Assembly: GCF_012641475.1 (NCBI RefSeq)
Contig: NZ_JABAIL010000003.1
Location: forward strand, 1,014,720-1,078,719
Direction: 5' to 3'
From: Flammeovirga agarivorans
GTDB lineage: Bacteria > Bacteroidota > Bacteroidia > Cytophagales > Flammeovirgaceae
DNA: 64,000 nucleotides
Numbering within the stretch: the stretch's first letter is position 1; each line of letters starts with the position of its first letter. Under the pieces are notes generated by a model, which saw only the letters and a program-made list of their open reading frames with translations, was not told the DNA's origin and ran no database searches. Of this stretch, positions 35,836-47,700 are shown piece by piece. The translations under genes were made by a program, and so were the position numbers.

Positions 35836-38800
35836 ATGAACAAACGAAAACTATTTTGGATGTTCCTGTTATTTATCGTCTGTCTTTATGTTGATGTGCA
35901 TGCACAGCAAGCCCAAATTAAAGGGGTTGTCATGGAATCAGCAACCAACGAACCTCTTCCAGGGGTGAGTATTTGGATAGAAGGTACAACCAACGGAACT
36001 ACATCCAATATTGATGGGGAATTTTCATTAATGGTAAATAAAGCAACTGACAAGCTTCATTTTTCATTTATTGGGATGCAAGACAAAATTATCGAAATAG
36101 GAACAAAATCTTATTTCGAAGTAACTCTCGAAGGTGACTCTAAACAACTTGAAGAAGTGTTAGTAGTTGCTTACGGTACATCTGACAAGAAAGCCTTTAC
36201 CGGTGCCGCAGAAACAATCTCTGGAGAGTCTTTACAAGCTAGACCCGTAGCTTCAGCTGCAAGTTCACTGCAAGGATCTACCTCAGGTGTACAAGTGAAT
36301 TCAGGTTCAGGTCAACCTGGTTCAAGTCCAACAGTACGTATTAGAGGTGTAGGTTCAATGAGTGCAAGCTCATCACCCTTATATGTAATTGATGGTGTAC
36401 CTTACGATGGTATTGGTACATTAAACCCCAATGACATTGAATCTATGACTGTATTAAAAGATGCTGTTTCAGCTTCATTATATGGTTCTAGAGCTGCAAA
36501 TGGTGTAATTATCGTTACAACTAAAGCTGGCAAGAGAGAAGATCATTCTAGACTAACTGTTGATGCACAAGTAGGTGTTACTCAATTAATGTCGGAAGGA
36601 ACTCCACTAATGAACTCAGCTGATTATTACCAACAAACATGGAATGGTTTATTTAATAACCAATTCTATTTGAATGGTAAAACACAACAAGAGTCAGCAC
36701 AATATGCTCAAGAGAATGTAGAAGCTATATCAGGATGGAATCCATATGATATGGAAAACCCATTTGATTATAATGGTAACCTTTTGTCTGGGGCTAAGAT
36801 TGTACAAGATACTGACTGGAGAGATGCATTGTATCAAACAGGACAAATTCAAAACTATAATATTGGATTTAGTCATTCTACGGAAAAATCGAATTATTTC
36901 CTTTCTTTAGGATACTTCGATCAGTTAGGTCATGTAAAAGGAACGGATTTTAATAGAGTATCAGGACGTATTAATTTAGATCATCAGATCACTCCTTTTA
37001 TTAAAGTAGGAACGAACAATACAATTAGTTTTTACACTCAAAATTCACAGCCAAATGGCACAGCAGGTGCAAACCCTGTAAGAGCAGTAGAAATTATTAA
37101 TGCTACCACTCCTATTTATTTACCAAATGGGGAATACAATTGGTACAACACAGCTGTATTAGATTTTAACCCTATTGGTTTAATTGAAAAAGATATCTAT
37201 AACACAAAAGGAAATAACATATCGTCGAGTCTTTATTTACAATTTGATTTTACTAAAAACTTAAACTTCAAAACTACAGGTTCAATTAACTACAACTCTT
37301 CAAATGGTGTAGTTTATTACAATCCAGAACATGGTAATGGTTCGGGTGTGAATGGCCGTGGTTCTAAATCTCATGATCAAAGCATGGCCTTAAACTGGTC
37401 TAATGTTTTAACATGGGAAAATCGTTATGGAAGACATCACTTTACAGTAATGGGAGGTCAAGAAACTTATTCTGTAAATAGCGATGGTCTTTATGCAGAA
37501 TCTACAGACTTTGGTATTGGTGGAAATCCTCATTTAGGTATTGGTGCTAAACCAGAAGCTGCAGTTTCATATACAAGTAATAGAAGTTTGTTATCATTCT
37601 TTGCACAGACATCTTATGATTTTGGTTCTAAGTATTACCTTAATGCTTCCGTTCGTACAGATGGTAGTTCTCGTTTCGGTGAAAACAATAAGTTTGGTGT
37701 TTTCCCTTCGGTTGGTGCATCATGGAGACTTGGTCAAGAAGAGTTTTTAAATACTGTTGATTGGCTAGATGAATTGAAATTACGAGGTAGTTATGGTTTA
37801 ACTGGTAATGATAAGATTGGCGATGGCAACTATCTAGCACTATATACTTTAGGTAGTAACTACGGTGATGCACCAGGTATGACTCCTGTACAGTTAGAAA
37901 ACCCTAACTTACAATGGGAGAAAATGACGTTAACGAACATTGGTCTAGACTTCTCTGTATTCTCAAGAATAAGTGTTTCAGGTGAATATTTCATCAAAGA
38001 TTCTGATGGATTATTATATGCTCAACCGATCTCCTACTCTAAAGGTTTTGGATCGGTATTAACCAATATCGGTCATATGGAAAACAAAGGTTTTGAATTC
38101 ACACTTCATACAGAGAATATCTTAAAACGTGATTTTGCATGGACTACAGATTTCAACCTAACGAATATCAAGTCAGAAATTAAGAACATAGGCGCAGATC
38201 AATTAGTAAGTGGTAATTACTTATTAAAAGAAGGAATTAGCTGGTATAGTTTCTACTTAAGAGAGTGGGCCGGTGTAAACCCTGAAACAGGTCAGCCAAT
38301 GTGGTATGTAAACGTTGAAAATACTCATGATGAAAATGCTGAAGCTCCAGAGTCAGCATTTGAAGACCCAAATGGTTCAGGAAGACAGGTAACAAGCGAG
38401 TATGAGGATGCTTATAGAGTAGTCAATGGTTCTGCCTTACCAACAATGTATGGTGGTTTAACCAACACTTTCAAGTATAAAAACTTTGACTTCTCATTCT
38501 TATTATATTTCAGTGTTGGTGGTCAAATTTATAACTCTGATTATGCTAAAAATATGCATGATGGTGCAAACCCTGGCTATAACTTAGCACAAGTTGCAGC
38601 CAATGCATGGACGCCTGATAATAAGTATACAGATGTACCAAGGTATATTGTAAACAATGAAGACAATGGACATTTATCATCTACAAGATTCCTTGAAAAT
38701 GGTAATTACTTGCGTCTTAAGAATGTGAACTTCGGTTACAATTTACCTCAACATGCCTGTGAAAAGATCCATATTTCAAGTTTAAGAGTGTACTTCTCTG

Positions 38801-38925
38801 GTGAGAACTTATGGACTTTATCTAAATTCAATGGATTCGATCCAGAACAAGCATTATCAGGTACTACGAACGATAATGTACCAGGTGTTGCTACTTATTC
38901 TATAGGATTCAACTTTGGCATTTAA
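35836..38925 (+). CDS. SusC/RagA-family TonB-dependent outer-membrane transporter
   Basis: The 1029-aa protein has a signal peptide (1-24), a carboxypeptidase-regulatory-like domain (about 26-100), a TonB-box-like EEVLVVAYG (106-114), a plug (about 118-233, with VRIRGVGS, PLYVIDGVPY and YGSRAANGVIIVTTKAG) and a 22-strand-type barrel to the C-terminus. It would import ligand captured by the SusD partner that starts 11 nt after its stop. Downstream genes are a lipoprotein, a giant subtilisin-like protease and another lipoprotein, with no glycoside hydrolase. The cargo is therefore more likely peptide than glycan, as for RagAB. It is first in a five-gene operon-like run. Confidence 0.95.
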   Translation: MNKRKLFWMFLLFIVCLYVDVHAQQAQIKGVVMESATNEPLPGVSIWIEGTTNGTTSNIDGEFSLMVNKATDKLHFSFIGMQDKIIEIGTKSYFEVTLEGDSKQLEEVLVVAYGTSDKKAFTGAAETISGESLQARPVASAASSLQGSTSGVQVNSGSGQPGSSPTVRIRGVGSMSASSSPLYVIDGVPYDGIGTLNPNDIESMTVLKDAVSASLYGSRAANGVIIVTTKAGKREDHSRLTVDAQVGVTQLMSEGTPLMNSADYYQQTWNGLFNNQFYLNGKTQQESAQYAQENVEAISGWNPYDMENPFDYNGNLLSGAKIVQDTDWRDALYQTGQIQNYNIGFSHSTEKSNYFLSLGYFDQLGHVKGTDFNRVSGRINLDHQITPFIKVGTNNTISFYTQNSQPNGTAGANPVRAVEIINATTPIYLPNGEYNWYNTAVLDFNPIGLIEKDIYNTKGNNISSSLYLQFDFTKNLNFKTTGSINYNSSNGVVYYNPEHGNGSGVNGRGSKSHDQSMALNWSNVLTWENRYGRHHFTVMGGQETYSVNSDGLYAESTDFGIGGNPHLGIGAKPEAAVSYTSNRSLLSFFAQTSYDFGSKYYLNASVRTDGSSRFGENNKFGVFPSVGASWRLGQEEFLNTVDWLDELKLRGSYGLTGNDKIGDGNYLALYTLGSNYGDAPGMTPVQLENPNLQWEKMTLTNIGLDFSVFSRISVSGEYFIKDSDGLLYAQPISYSKGFGSVLTNIGHMENKGFEFTLHTENILKRDFAWTTDFNLTNIKSEIKNIGADQLVSGNYLLKEGISWYSFYLREWAGVNPETGQPMWYVNVENTHDENAEAPESAFEDPNGSGRQVTSEYEDAYRVVNGSALPTMYGGLTNTFKYKNFDFSFLLYFSVGGQIYNSDYAKNMHDGANPGYNLAQVAANAWTPDNKYTDVPRYIVNNEDNGHLSSTRFLENGNYLRLKNVNFGYNLPQHACEKIHISSLRVYFSGENLWTLSKFNGFDPEQALSGTTNDNVPGVATYSIGFNFGI

Positions 38926-38935
38926 TCATCATATC

Positions 38936-40348
38936 ATGAAATATATCAAACAAATTTTCATAGCGGTTATGATGTTAGGTGCTACATCATGTTCCGAATT
39001 TTTAGAATACCAACCCTCTACAGAAGTTTCTCCAGATGTCGCTTTTGAATCATTAGATAATGCAAAAGCTACTTTAGTTGGAGCATACGATCAATTAAGT
39101 TCTCCTTATTTTGATGGTCTTTATGTACCAATCATGAATGATGTGATGGGTGAAGACTTGATGATAAACTCTGATAACAACTGGGGGTGGTTCGTTTCAG
39201 TATATCAAATGGAAATGTTGGCCAACTACCAATGGGTAACCAACCCTTGGGCTGTAGGTTATAAAGTGATTTATGACGCCAATATGATCATCCATAATAC
39301 ACCAAACATTCCAAAAGCAACTGAGTCTGAAAAAGCAGAATTAATTGCACAGGCAAAAGCTCTAAGAGCTTACTGTTACCTTCATTTAATTCAAATGTAT
39401 GCAGACAGTTACCATAAAGCTCCGGAAGGTGATGGTGTTATTTTAAGAACAATTCCTGCAGCTGCTGAAGATGAAGATTTTGGTAGAGCTTCTACACAAG
39501 AAGTTTACGATCAAATCATCGAAGATTTATCTTATGCAGTAGAAAATATGACAGAATCTGATTATAAAGGATTCTTAGATCAAAGAGGTGCTCAAGCTTT
39601 ATTAGCAAGAACATACCTCCTTACAGAAAACTGGGAAAAAGCCAGTGAGTATGCAGAACAAGCCTATACAGGACTATCATTGATGACAGTAGAAGAAATG
39701 TGGGGTGGATTTATGTTGTTTGACAATAATCCAGAAGCCATTTTTTATCTGGATTACACAAGAACAGATAACAATATCTACCTTTCATTACCTTCTTTTT
39801 ACTGGCCTGAATATGGTTATTCTTCAATTCGAGCAGATGAAGTATTCTTAGACAAATTCGATGATGCGGATATCAGAAAAGGGTTCTTCACTTTCTATGA
39901 ACCGATTGATGCTGATAACTACCTCGTATTAAAATTTGGTCATAATGAAGCATTGGGAAATGCGCACATGATTAAAATTAGAGCTTCTGAAATGTACTTA
40001 ATTAAAGCTGAAGCAGAAGCTGAATTAGGTAACGATGAAGCCGCTATCGAAGCAGTTTATGAAGTAATGAAAAGAGCCAACGGAGGCGCCGTTAAACCTA
40101 CTGCCTCTGGAGAAGAATTAGTTAATGTAATCCTTGAGGAAAGACGTAGAGAACTATTCGGTGAAGGGTTCAGATGGTTTGATATCAAGAGACGTAATCA
40201 AGCATTTGTTAGAGAAGGTCAACATTGGGCAAAATGGAACTTTGGACCTGAAGACAATGATTACTACAGATTAACTTTCCCAATTCCACAAGGCGAAATC
40301 GATTCAAATACTGAAATCAATGAGGAAAACCAAAACCAAGGTTATTAA
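38936..40348 (+). CDS. SusD/RagB-family substrate-binding lipoprotein
   Basis: I choose the ATG at 38936, 11 nt past the SusC stop, because it begins MKYIKQIFIAVMMLGATSC, a clean lipoprotein signal with Cys19. A frame start seven codons upstream overlaps SusC. The 470-aa protein has the SusD pattern: tetratricopeptide-like helices (SEKAELIAQAKALRAYCYLHLIQMYAD), ASTQEVYDQIIEDL and the C-terminal ILEERRRELFGEGFRWFDIKR signature. It would sit on the outer face of the SusC barrel and bind ligand. Its stop (40346-40348) overlaps the start of the following lipoprotein gene. Confidence 0.95.
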   Translation: MKYIKQIFIAVMMLGATSCSEFLEYQPSTEVSPDVAFESLDNAKATLVGAYDQLSSPYFDGLYVPIMNDVMGEDLMINSDNNWGWFVSVYQMEMLANYQWVTNPWAVGYKVIYDANMIIHNTPNIPKATESEKAELIAQAKALRAYCYLHLIQMYADSYHKAPEGDGVILRTIPAAAEDEDFGRASTQEVYDQIIEDLSYAVENMTESDYKGFLDQRGAQALLARTYLLTENWEKASEYAEQAYTGLSLMTVEEMWGGFMLFDNNPEAIFYLDYTRTDNNIYLSLPSFYWPEYGYSSIRADEVFLDKFDDADIRKGFFTFYEPIDADNYLVLKFGHNEALGNAHMIKIRASEMYLIKAEAEAELGNDEAAIEAVYEVMKRANGGAVKPTASGEELVNVILEERRRELFGEGFRWFDIKRRNQAFVREGQHWAKWNFGPEDNDYYRLTFPIPQGEIDSNTEINEENQNQGY

Positions 40349-41778
40349 TGAAATTACTAAATAAATATACTGTCAGTGGTTTGCTTACCATCCTACTGAT
40401 GACACACTGCAGTAAGGAAGAGGCTTTGCCTTCGCTTTTTCCTAATGCTGGGAGTGATCAACTTGAATTGGTAAATGAAGGCTATCAGGCTCAAATCGCA
40501 ACAACCGAGTTGTTTGAAGGACAAACTGGTTCTTGGAAAGTAGTCAGAGGTGTAGGTGGCAGTTTGGATTCTGCCGCCTCTCCTAGCACTATTTTCCGAG
40601 GAGAGCCTGGTGAATTGTATACTTTAGAGTGGGAACTTAGAGAAGGAAGTGTTTACGCAACTGATTGGGTTGATATCGGGTTCCTACCCATGAAAAACGA
40701 AATTTATACTATCCTACCAGATACAATATCTGATTCTTTTACTCTTCATTTAGAAGCGGATTCCGCAAAGTATGGTGCTATTGGAACTTGGCATATGATT
40801 GGAGAAGATTCTACAGGTTCATTTAGTGATGTCAATGACCCAAATGCCGAATTTGTAGGTCTTCCCAACCATACCTATACAATAGCTTATACTCATACTT
40901 ATGGGTCTAAAGAAGTAAGTGATGAAGTAACTGTTACATTCGATAGTTTACAGGCGGATGCTGGTGAAGATAATTTAAGTATCATCACAAAAGAAGCTCC
41001 TTATTTTTTCACTTTGCAAGCCAATCACCAAGAAGGTGCAGCAGGAATGTGGAGAATTATCGAAGGTGAAGGAGGAAATGTCATCACACCAGAACTTCCT
41101 AATTCTTTATTCACAGGTAATCAAAATGAAGAATATCACTTAGAATGGAGCGTATCACATGGTGATTATTCTGACAAAGATACTGTGATCATCGCATTTG
41201 GCGGTATCCACAGTTCTTGGACAGATGCAAGAGATAATAAAACATACAAAACCATCAAAATTGGTAATGTAGAATGGATGGCTGAAAACTATGACTTCGA
41301 TGCTTATGTAGGTGAAGCTGCTTGGTATTATGGCCAGGCAGCGGAAGCTATCAACGAAACAGGTCATATAGTTTCATCGGATGAAGACAGAAGGAAATAC
41401 GGTAAACTTTATAGTTATAATGCCGCTGCATTGTCTGCTCCTGAAGGATGGAGAATCCCATCTTATGATGAATGGTGGTCATTAGTAGAACGTTTTAACG
41501 GACAAAGTTATGCTGGCGATGCATTAAGAAAAGGTGGCGAAAGTGGTGTTGACTTAGAGTTAGCAGGTTACTTCGAAATGCCGGAATACAGAAACAGCCC
41601 AGAATTTGGTCAGTTAGAACAAATGGGACGTTACTGGGTAAGATTAAGTGACGGTGCCACTCTAGATGATGAATACCCTCAGGCATTCCAAATCAATGAT
41701 GGACCATTAGTAGGTATCGCGATTTTTATCCCTTACTACGCATTATCAGTAAGATATATTAGAGACATCCAACGCTAA
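40348..41778 (+). CDS. Lipoprotein with three PKD-like repeats and a FISUMP domain
   Basis: The 476-aa protein has a lipoprotein signal ending LLMTHC (about residue 22). Three tandem PKD/Ig-like repeats (about 30-100, 112-198 and 204-290) share a GSW/GTW/GMW turn, the acidic GxGG, and F.G...Y.LEW-type endings. The C-terminal third (about 292-476) is a FISUMP domain with DARDNKTYKTIKIGNVEWMAENYDF and APEGWRIPSYDEWWSLV. FISUMP is common in secreted Bacteroidota proteins and probably binds a ligand. Position after SusD is where SusE/F-type surface lipoproteins usually lie. The ATG overlaps the SusD stop by one base, and the next gene starts 11 nt later. Confidence 0.9.
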   Translation: MKLLNKYTVSGLLTILLMTHCSKEEALPSLFPNAGSDQLELVNEGYQAQIATTELFEGQTGSWKVVRGVGGSLDSAASPSTIFRGEPGELYTLEWELREGSVYATDWVDIGFLPMKNEIYTILPDTISDSFTLHLEADSAKYGAIGTWHMIGEDSTGSFSDVNDPNAEFVGLPNHTYTIAYTHTYGSKEVSDEVTVTFDSLQADAGEDNLSIITKEAPYFFTLQANHQEGAAGMWRIIEGEGGNVITPELPNSLFTGNQNEEYHLEWSVSHGDYSDKDTVIIAFGGIHSSWTDARDNKTYKTIKIGNVEWMAENYDFDAYVGEAAWYYGQAAEAINETGHIVSSDEDRRKYGKLYSYNAAALSAPEGWRIPSYDEWWSLVERFNGQSYAGDALRKGGESGVDLELAGYFEMPEYRNSPEFGQLEQMGRYWVRLSDGATLDDEYPQAFQINDGPLVGIAIFIPYYALSVRYIRDIQR

Positions 41779-41789
41779 ACCTAATCACT

Positions 41790-44700
41790 ATGATAAATAG
41801 ATTTTTATTACTTCTGGGTACTCTAATGTGTTTAATACACCCCTCTTTCTCACAGCAACCTGCTGTTGAAAAAGGAAAAATTAGAATTAAGTTTACGCAA
41901 GAAACAATACGTCAATTTAAGACAATAGAAACGTCAGGAATGAATCAACAGATTGATCAGACTGGTGTTACTCAAATTGACAATTTCAATAGTAATTTAG
42001 GAATAAAAACATTCAAACGTTTATTCCCATTTTCTCCAAAGCATGAAGCAAAACATAGAGAATATGAGCTTCATCAATGGTATGAAGTCCGCTTTGATCA
42101 AAACATCTCTACTGATGCAATGATTAATCAATATGAGGCGCTTGGCGTTGCAGAAATTGTAAAACCAGTCTATTCGAAAGATTATGTTGAGCCTAACAAT
42201 TTAGTACCTCATACCGCTTCTTCTAGCCAAAGAGTACAAAATACCATGCCTTTTGATGATCCATTTCTTCATGAGCAATGGCATTATGAAAACTATGGTG
42301 ATATTATCGGTACAGCAGATAGCGATATCGATTTGTTCAAAGCATGGGAAACAACTACGGGTACAAATGATGTTATTGTCGCCATTATTGATGGTGGTAT
42401 TGACGTTACTCACGACGACCTAGTTGATGCGATGTGGATTAATGAAGCAGAGGCAAACGGTGAACCAGGTGTTGATGATGACCAAAACGGTTATGTGGAT
42501 GATATCAATGGTTATAATTTCGTTTCTGGAGGTAATGCTTCAGCAACAGATCATGGTACTCACGTTGGTGGTACAGTCGCTGCAAGAAACAATAATGGCA
42601 TTGGTGTCGGTGGTGTAGCAGGTGGTGATGGTTCAAAAGAGTCGGGAGCTCGCTTGATGTCTTGTCAAATTTTCCTTCAAACAGGTTCTTCTACTGGTGT
42701 TCCAAATGCATTTGTTTATGCAGCAGATAATGGTGCTGTGATTGCTCAAAACTCTTGGTCTTATACATCAACAGGATATTATGAGCAAGAAGTATTGGAT
42801 GCAATTGATTACTTTATTGCAGAGGCCGGACAATACGAAGATTCTCCAATGAAAGGCGGTATCGTTTTCTTCTCTGCAGGTAATACTGGAGAAAACCATG
42901 AGATTTGGCCTTCTAGATATGATAATGTTGTTGCTGTAGCCGCTTCTCAAGCATCAAATCACCCTACAGGATATACAACACATGGTACTTGGGTAGATAT
43001 TATGGCTCCAGGTGGTTCATTATTCGAAACACAAATTGAAGGTGTATTAAGTACTGTACCAGGTAACAAGTATGCTTTTATGCAAGGTACATCAATGGCT
43101 TGTCCACATGTTTCGGGTGTAGCAGCATTAGTTCTTTCTCAATTTGGTGGTGATGACTTCACTCCTGAGGATTTAAAACAGAGAATTGTAGACTTCTCAG
43201 ATCCGTTTGAAAGTGATATGCATGAGTATTGGAACGGCTTAGTGGGTAGAGGTATACTCAATGCAGTTAATTCATTATCAGTTAATGCTGATAAACGTCC
43301 AAATGCTCCTCAATTATATGCTGAAAACATTTCACATGATTCATTTGATGTTTCATGGAAAGTACCAACTGATGAGGATGATGAGAAACCATCACACTTC
43401 CAAGTTTGGTTTAGTGATGTTGAACTAACAGAAGATACTTATGAAAATATCACTCCATACGTATTTGAAAACGCTTTAAATGCGGGAGAAGAATTTACTT
43501 TAAGTATCGGAAACACTAGAGAGAAGAAAGATTTTTACTTCATTGTTAAAGCAATGGATAAATGGGGAAATCTATCAGAGCGTTCAAATATTCTAAAAGT
43601 AACAACTGCAGATGCTCCTCGCCTAGTATTAGAGCAAGATTCTATCATTCTAGAAATAGATGTAACGAAAGAAGCTTATTTAGAAGAGCCAGTGATCATC
43701 AAAAATATTAAGAATGGTACTTTAGAATGGACTTCTTATGCTAAGAACTATGGTTATATCCCTGAAGAAAGCTTAGATGAGTATCTGGCAAAGGTGAACT
43801 TCGTTGTCGATACAAAGAATAAAATTTCTTTTGATGAGAAAGGATTACCTCATATTACTTTATACAAAGCAGAAGAAAAGTCTCAAATAGGTTATGCTTC
43901 CCCTAACAATGAAGGTATCACTACCAATATCGTTAGTAAAGCTTTAACAAGAGATCAACAGTTTGATACTTTAAAACAAATTGGTGTTTACCGCTCTGGA
44001 TTACAATATGATTGGGATCAATGGCCTGATAATGTATTAGGTGTTGAATCTCCTACTACAGTTGGTTTTTCTCATGCTACTGTTTTTGAAGTAACAAGAG
44101 GATATACATTCAACTTAACTCATGTTGCAGCTTTTGTTTATGCTACTAATACTGATGATCCAATTATCATCGAGATTAGAAAAGGAGGAACAAAACCGAC
44201 TGAGGCGGAAACTATTCATACGCAAGAATACATGGTTCAAGATTCAACTTTAGGTTGGATTGAAGTCCCTCTAACAAGAAATTTCAGATTCGAAGATGGT
44301 GAAATGTTCTGGATTGTGATGCATCACCCTATCGGTGATCAATATCCTATCACTTGTAACTTATCTGGAACTTGGCCAGGAGAAACATTCTGGGTATCTA
44401 GAAACTCAGGTAGAACTTTTGAAAATGCACAAAATACAGCTGTTTGGGTATATTACTACTTAAAAGTTCGAGCATTAAGTACTGGTAATGATGGTGCATG
44501 GGTATATCTAGATCCTCATGAAGGAGTTGTAAAACCGAATTCGACAAGTAATCCTATATTGAAGTTAGATCCTAGTACACTTGTGAATGGTTTACACAAA
44601 AGTGCAATTGGTTTTTACACTAATGATCCTAACTATCCTGCAGCAAGTATTTATGTGGACTTAATGGTAAAAGGTCAAACGGCAGATTTAGAATTTGAAA

Positions 44701-47700
44701 AAATTAATGCACTTGAAAACTGCTTCGTTGGTGTTAAGAAGTATCATGAAATTGAGATTGAAAACTCTGGTTATGGTAATCTCGAAATCTATGATGGTAC
44801 TTCAACAATTAGCGGTGTTGAATTGATCTTGGATGATACTACATTTATCACAGCACAAAACGAAGGAAAATTAGCGTTTAGCTATACCCCTCAGTCTGTG
44901 GGTATGCAACAAGGAACAATCACGCTTGAAACAAACATTGGTGACGTAGAGCTATTAGTTACTGCAAACTGTGCATCTCCTTCTATTGCAACTTTATCAT
45001 CTACCAACTTAACGGAAACAGTTGATTATGAAGAAGAGGATGAAACGACTGTAACAGTAAAATTATCTAATACTGGAGATTATCCTTTGACTTACCATAT
45101 TCCTGCTGACTTGTATGAAAAGTATTCTGGTAATGAATACGATATCCGAGAAATGTTCAATGATGGTAATTATCCTGCTAGTGATGTAGATGATCCTAGA
45201 AGAGTTTCTTCAATGTATACTTACATTACCTCTGACGAAGCTGATGGGCCTATGGAAGGTGCTTTCGAAGATATCTCTCGTACAGGTACTCCTATTTCAC
45301 ATATCACACAAGGTTATAATAATGCATTAGATATCCCGATGGATATGGATTTCCCATATTTTGATGGTACTTATAATCATATCAATATCAATGCAGATGG
45401 TGTAGTAGGTTTCGGTAAACTATGGACTAGTTTAACCCGTGATTTCAGTTTCCCATATACCAATTCTGCTCAAGGCGGTATGGCAATTATGTGGTTCAAC
45501 TTTGATCCGATGGTAGATTTTAAAACTGGTATTAGTGGTGGAGAAATCTATTATGAAAGTAAAGGTGATCGCTTTATTGTTCAATACCATAAAGTAAGAG
45601 ACCATGGTGCTGATGATGGTGAAATGACCTTACAAATTGTATTATTTGATAATGGTGATTTTGAATACCGCTACAAAGATGTTGAAGGTCTTGAAACCTA
45701 CAAACAAGGTTTAGTTGGTTTCCAAAATATGGAAGAAGACTATGGTATTACAATTCAAGATCGTACGCAAAACAAGAAAGAACATGACTATGTATCTCCG
45801 ATTAAGGATAACTTAGTGATCCGTTTTAACAGACATGAGAATAAACCATTTGTTAAATCTGTCACACCTTCGGAAGGTACTTTATTATCTGGTGAAGAAG
45901 TTGAGTTAGAGGTAATCATAAACCACAAAGAGTTCAACCTCTTTGATGGAGTACACAGAAATAAATTATTTGTTTTCAATAATGGTATCGACCCTTATAC
46001 TGAGTTAGATATAGACTTAACAGTAAATGGAGAAGAAGATATCAACTTTGATAATGAGGATGTAGATTTTGGTTCTGTGACTGAGAATGCCAGCTACCAA
46101 GAAGAAATTACCATCACTAATGATGGTAGTAAAGGTGTTGAGATCACTTCATTTAATCTTAATGATCCATTTAGTCATGATTTGGAATTACCTTATTGGG
46201 TAGCTCCTCAATCAGAGAATAAGATTCTAGTGAATTACAATCCTTTATCAAAAGGGACTGATAGCGAGACCACTAAGATGGTATTCTCTAACGGTGAGGA
46301 AACTGAAATTACTTTAGAAGGTATTTCTTTAGAAAGCCCTAACCTTACTGCTGATGTAGCTAGTATTGAAATCAATATAAATTCTGGTGAAAAGACTACA
46401 GAATCTTTTGAGATTTCGAATGAATCGGATGATCAGGACCTATGGTATACATTATTAGCAAGAGGAGGCTTTAGCTTTGAAGAATTAGATTATTCTACAG
46501 TGGCTGCAGCAGATACCAATGCCTTTGAATATGGTATTGTAGATACACAAGAAGATGAATACGGATATGTGCAATATCAGTACACTAGTATTGTGGCTGA
46601 AGAAAACCATGTAACCGTACAAGCAGATGCTTACTATGAAATTGATCTTCCATTTGAGTTCTCTTACTTCGGTAAAGAATACTCGAAAGCATGGATGAAT
46701 GAAAATGGTTTTGTTGCTATTGAAGAACCACAAGTAGGAACTAACAACACCCATCCTATTTTCACAAATGAAGACTCTCAAAGTGGATTAATTGCTCCAC
46801 ATTGGGCTCTATTTACAGTCAACAAAGTAGTAGAAAACAGTGGTCTTTATATCAAGAAATATGATGATAAAGTAGTCTTCGAATGGCACATGATGATCCA
46901 CTCTTGGGGAGAAAGTGTAGGTGGTTCTGCCAACTTCCAAGCGATCTTACATGAAGACGGTCGTATCCAATTTGTATACGAAGATGTTGATTCTTACGAT
47001 GGTGAATTCAACTTTGGCTTAGAGAGTGGCGATGAAAAATATGTTATCGATTTAGGCAGAGATGGAGTTGAATGGGAATCTATTTATGAGGTACCATTTG
47101 ACGATCACAGAATCATTACATTCACACCTCCAGCAAAAGGAAGATTAGACAATAGAGATTCACAAACTTTTGATGTTAGTTTCAGTGCATCAGGCTTATT
47201 TGATGGACAGTATTTTGATACCTTAAAATTACTTTCTAACAGTAGCTTTGCTGACTCATTAGTAGAGATTCCTGTAGAAATCAACGTTACTGGTGAAGCT
47301 TCTCCAGAAGTAGATAATGCTATTGCAATGGGTAATCGTTATTACCAAGAAGATATTACGTATTACGATACGATGATGATCAAAAACAATGGCACAAAAT
47401 CTTTTGAAGTAACTGAATTACACTACAACAAAGGTTTAGACTACGAGTTTGTTTTGATGAATGGTAGCCGATTGGTTACAAGTAGCTCAGGAAGCTTGTA
47501 TACGCCTATTGATGTTGCTCCAATGTCAACAGACACATTAGTCTTAGTTTATTCTCCTGATGAATTGACAACACTATCAGATAATATCACTTGGGTAGCC
47601 AATGGAGAAACATTCAACACGGAGCTTTCGGGCCAATTAGTTGACCCTCCAGTTTTAGTAGTTGATACTGAAGATGTAAGAATCAAAGCTGAAGGACAAG

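Noticed and set aside
35836..40348. Polysaccharide utilization locus
   Set aside because: No glycoside hydrolase, lyase or sulfatase is in the operon. The only enzyme is a protease, so a glycan role is not supported.
46485..46781. 98-codon minus-strand frame
   Set aside because: Antisense to the giant protease, with no supporting features.
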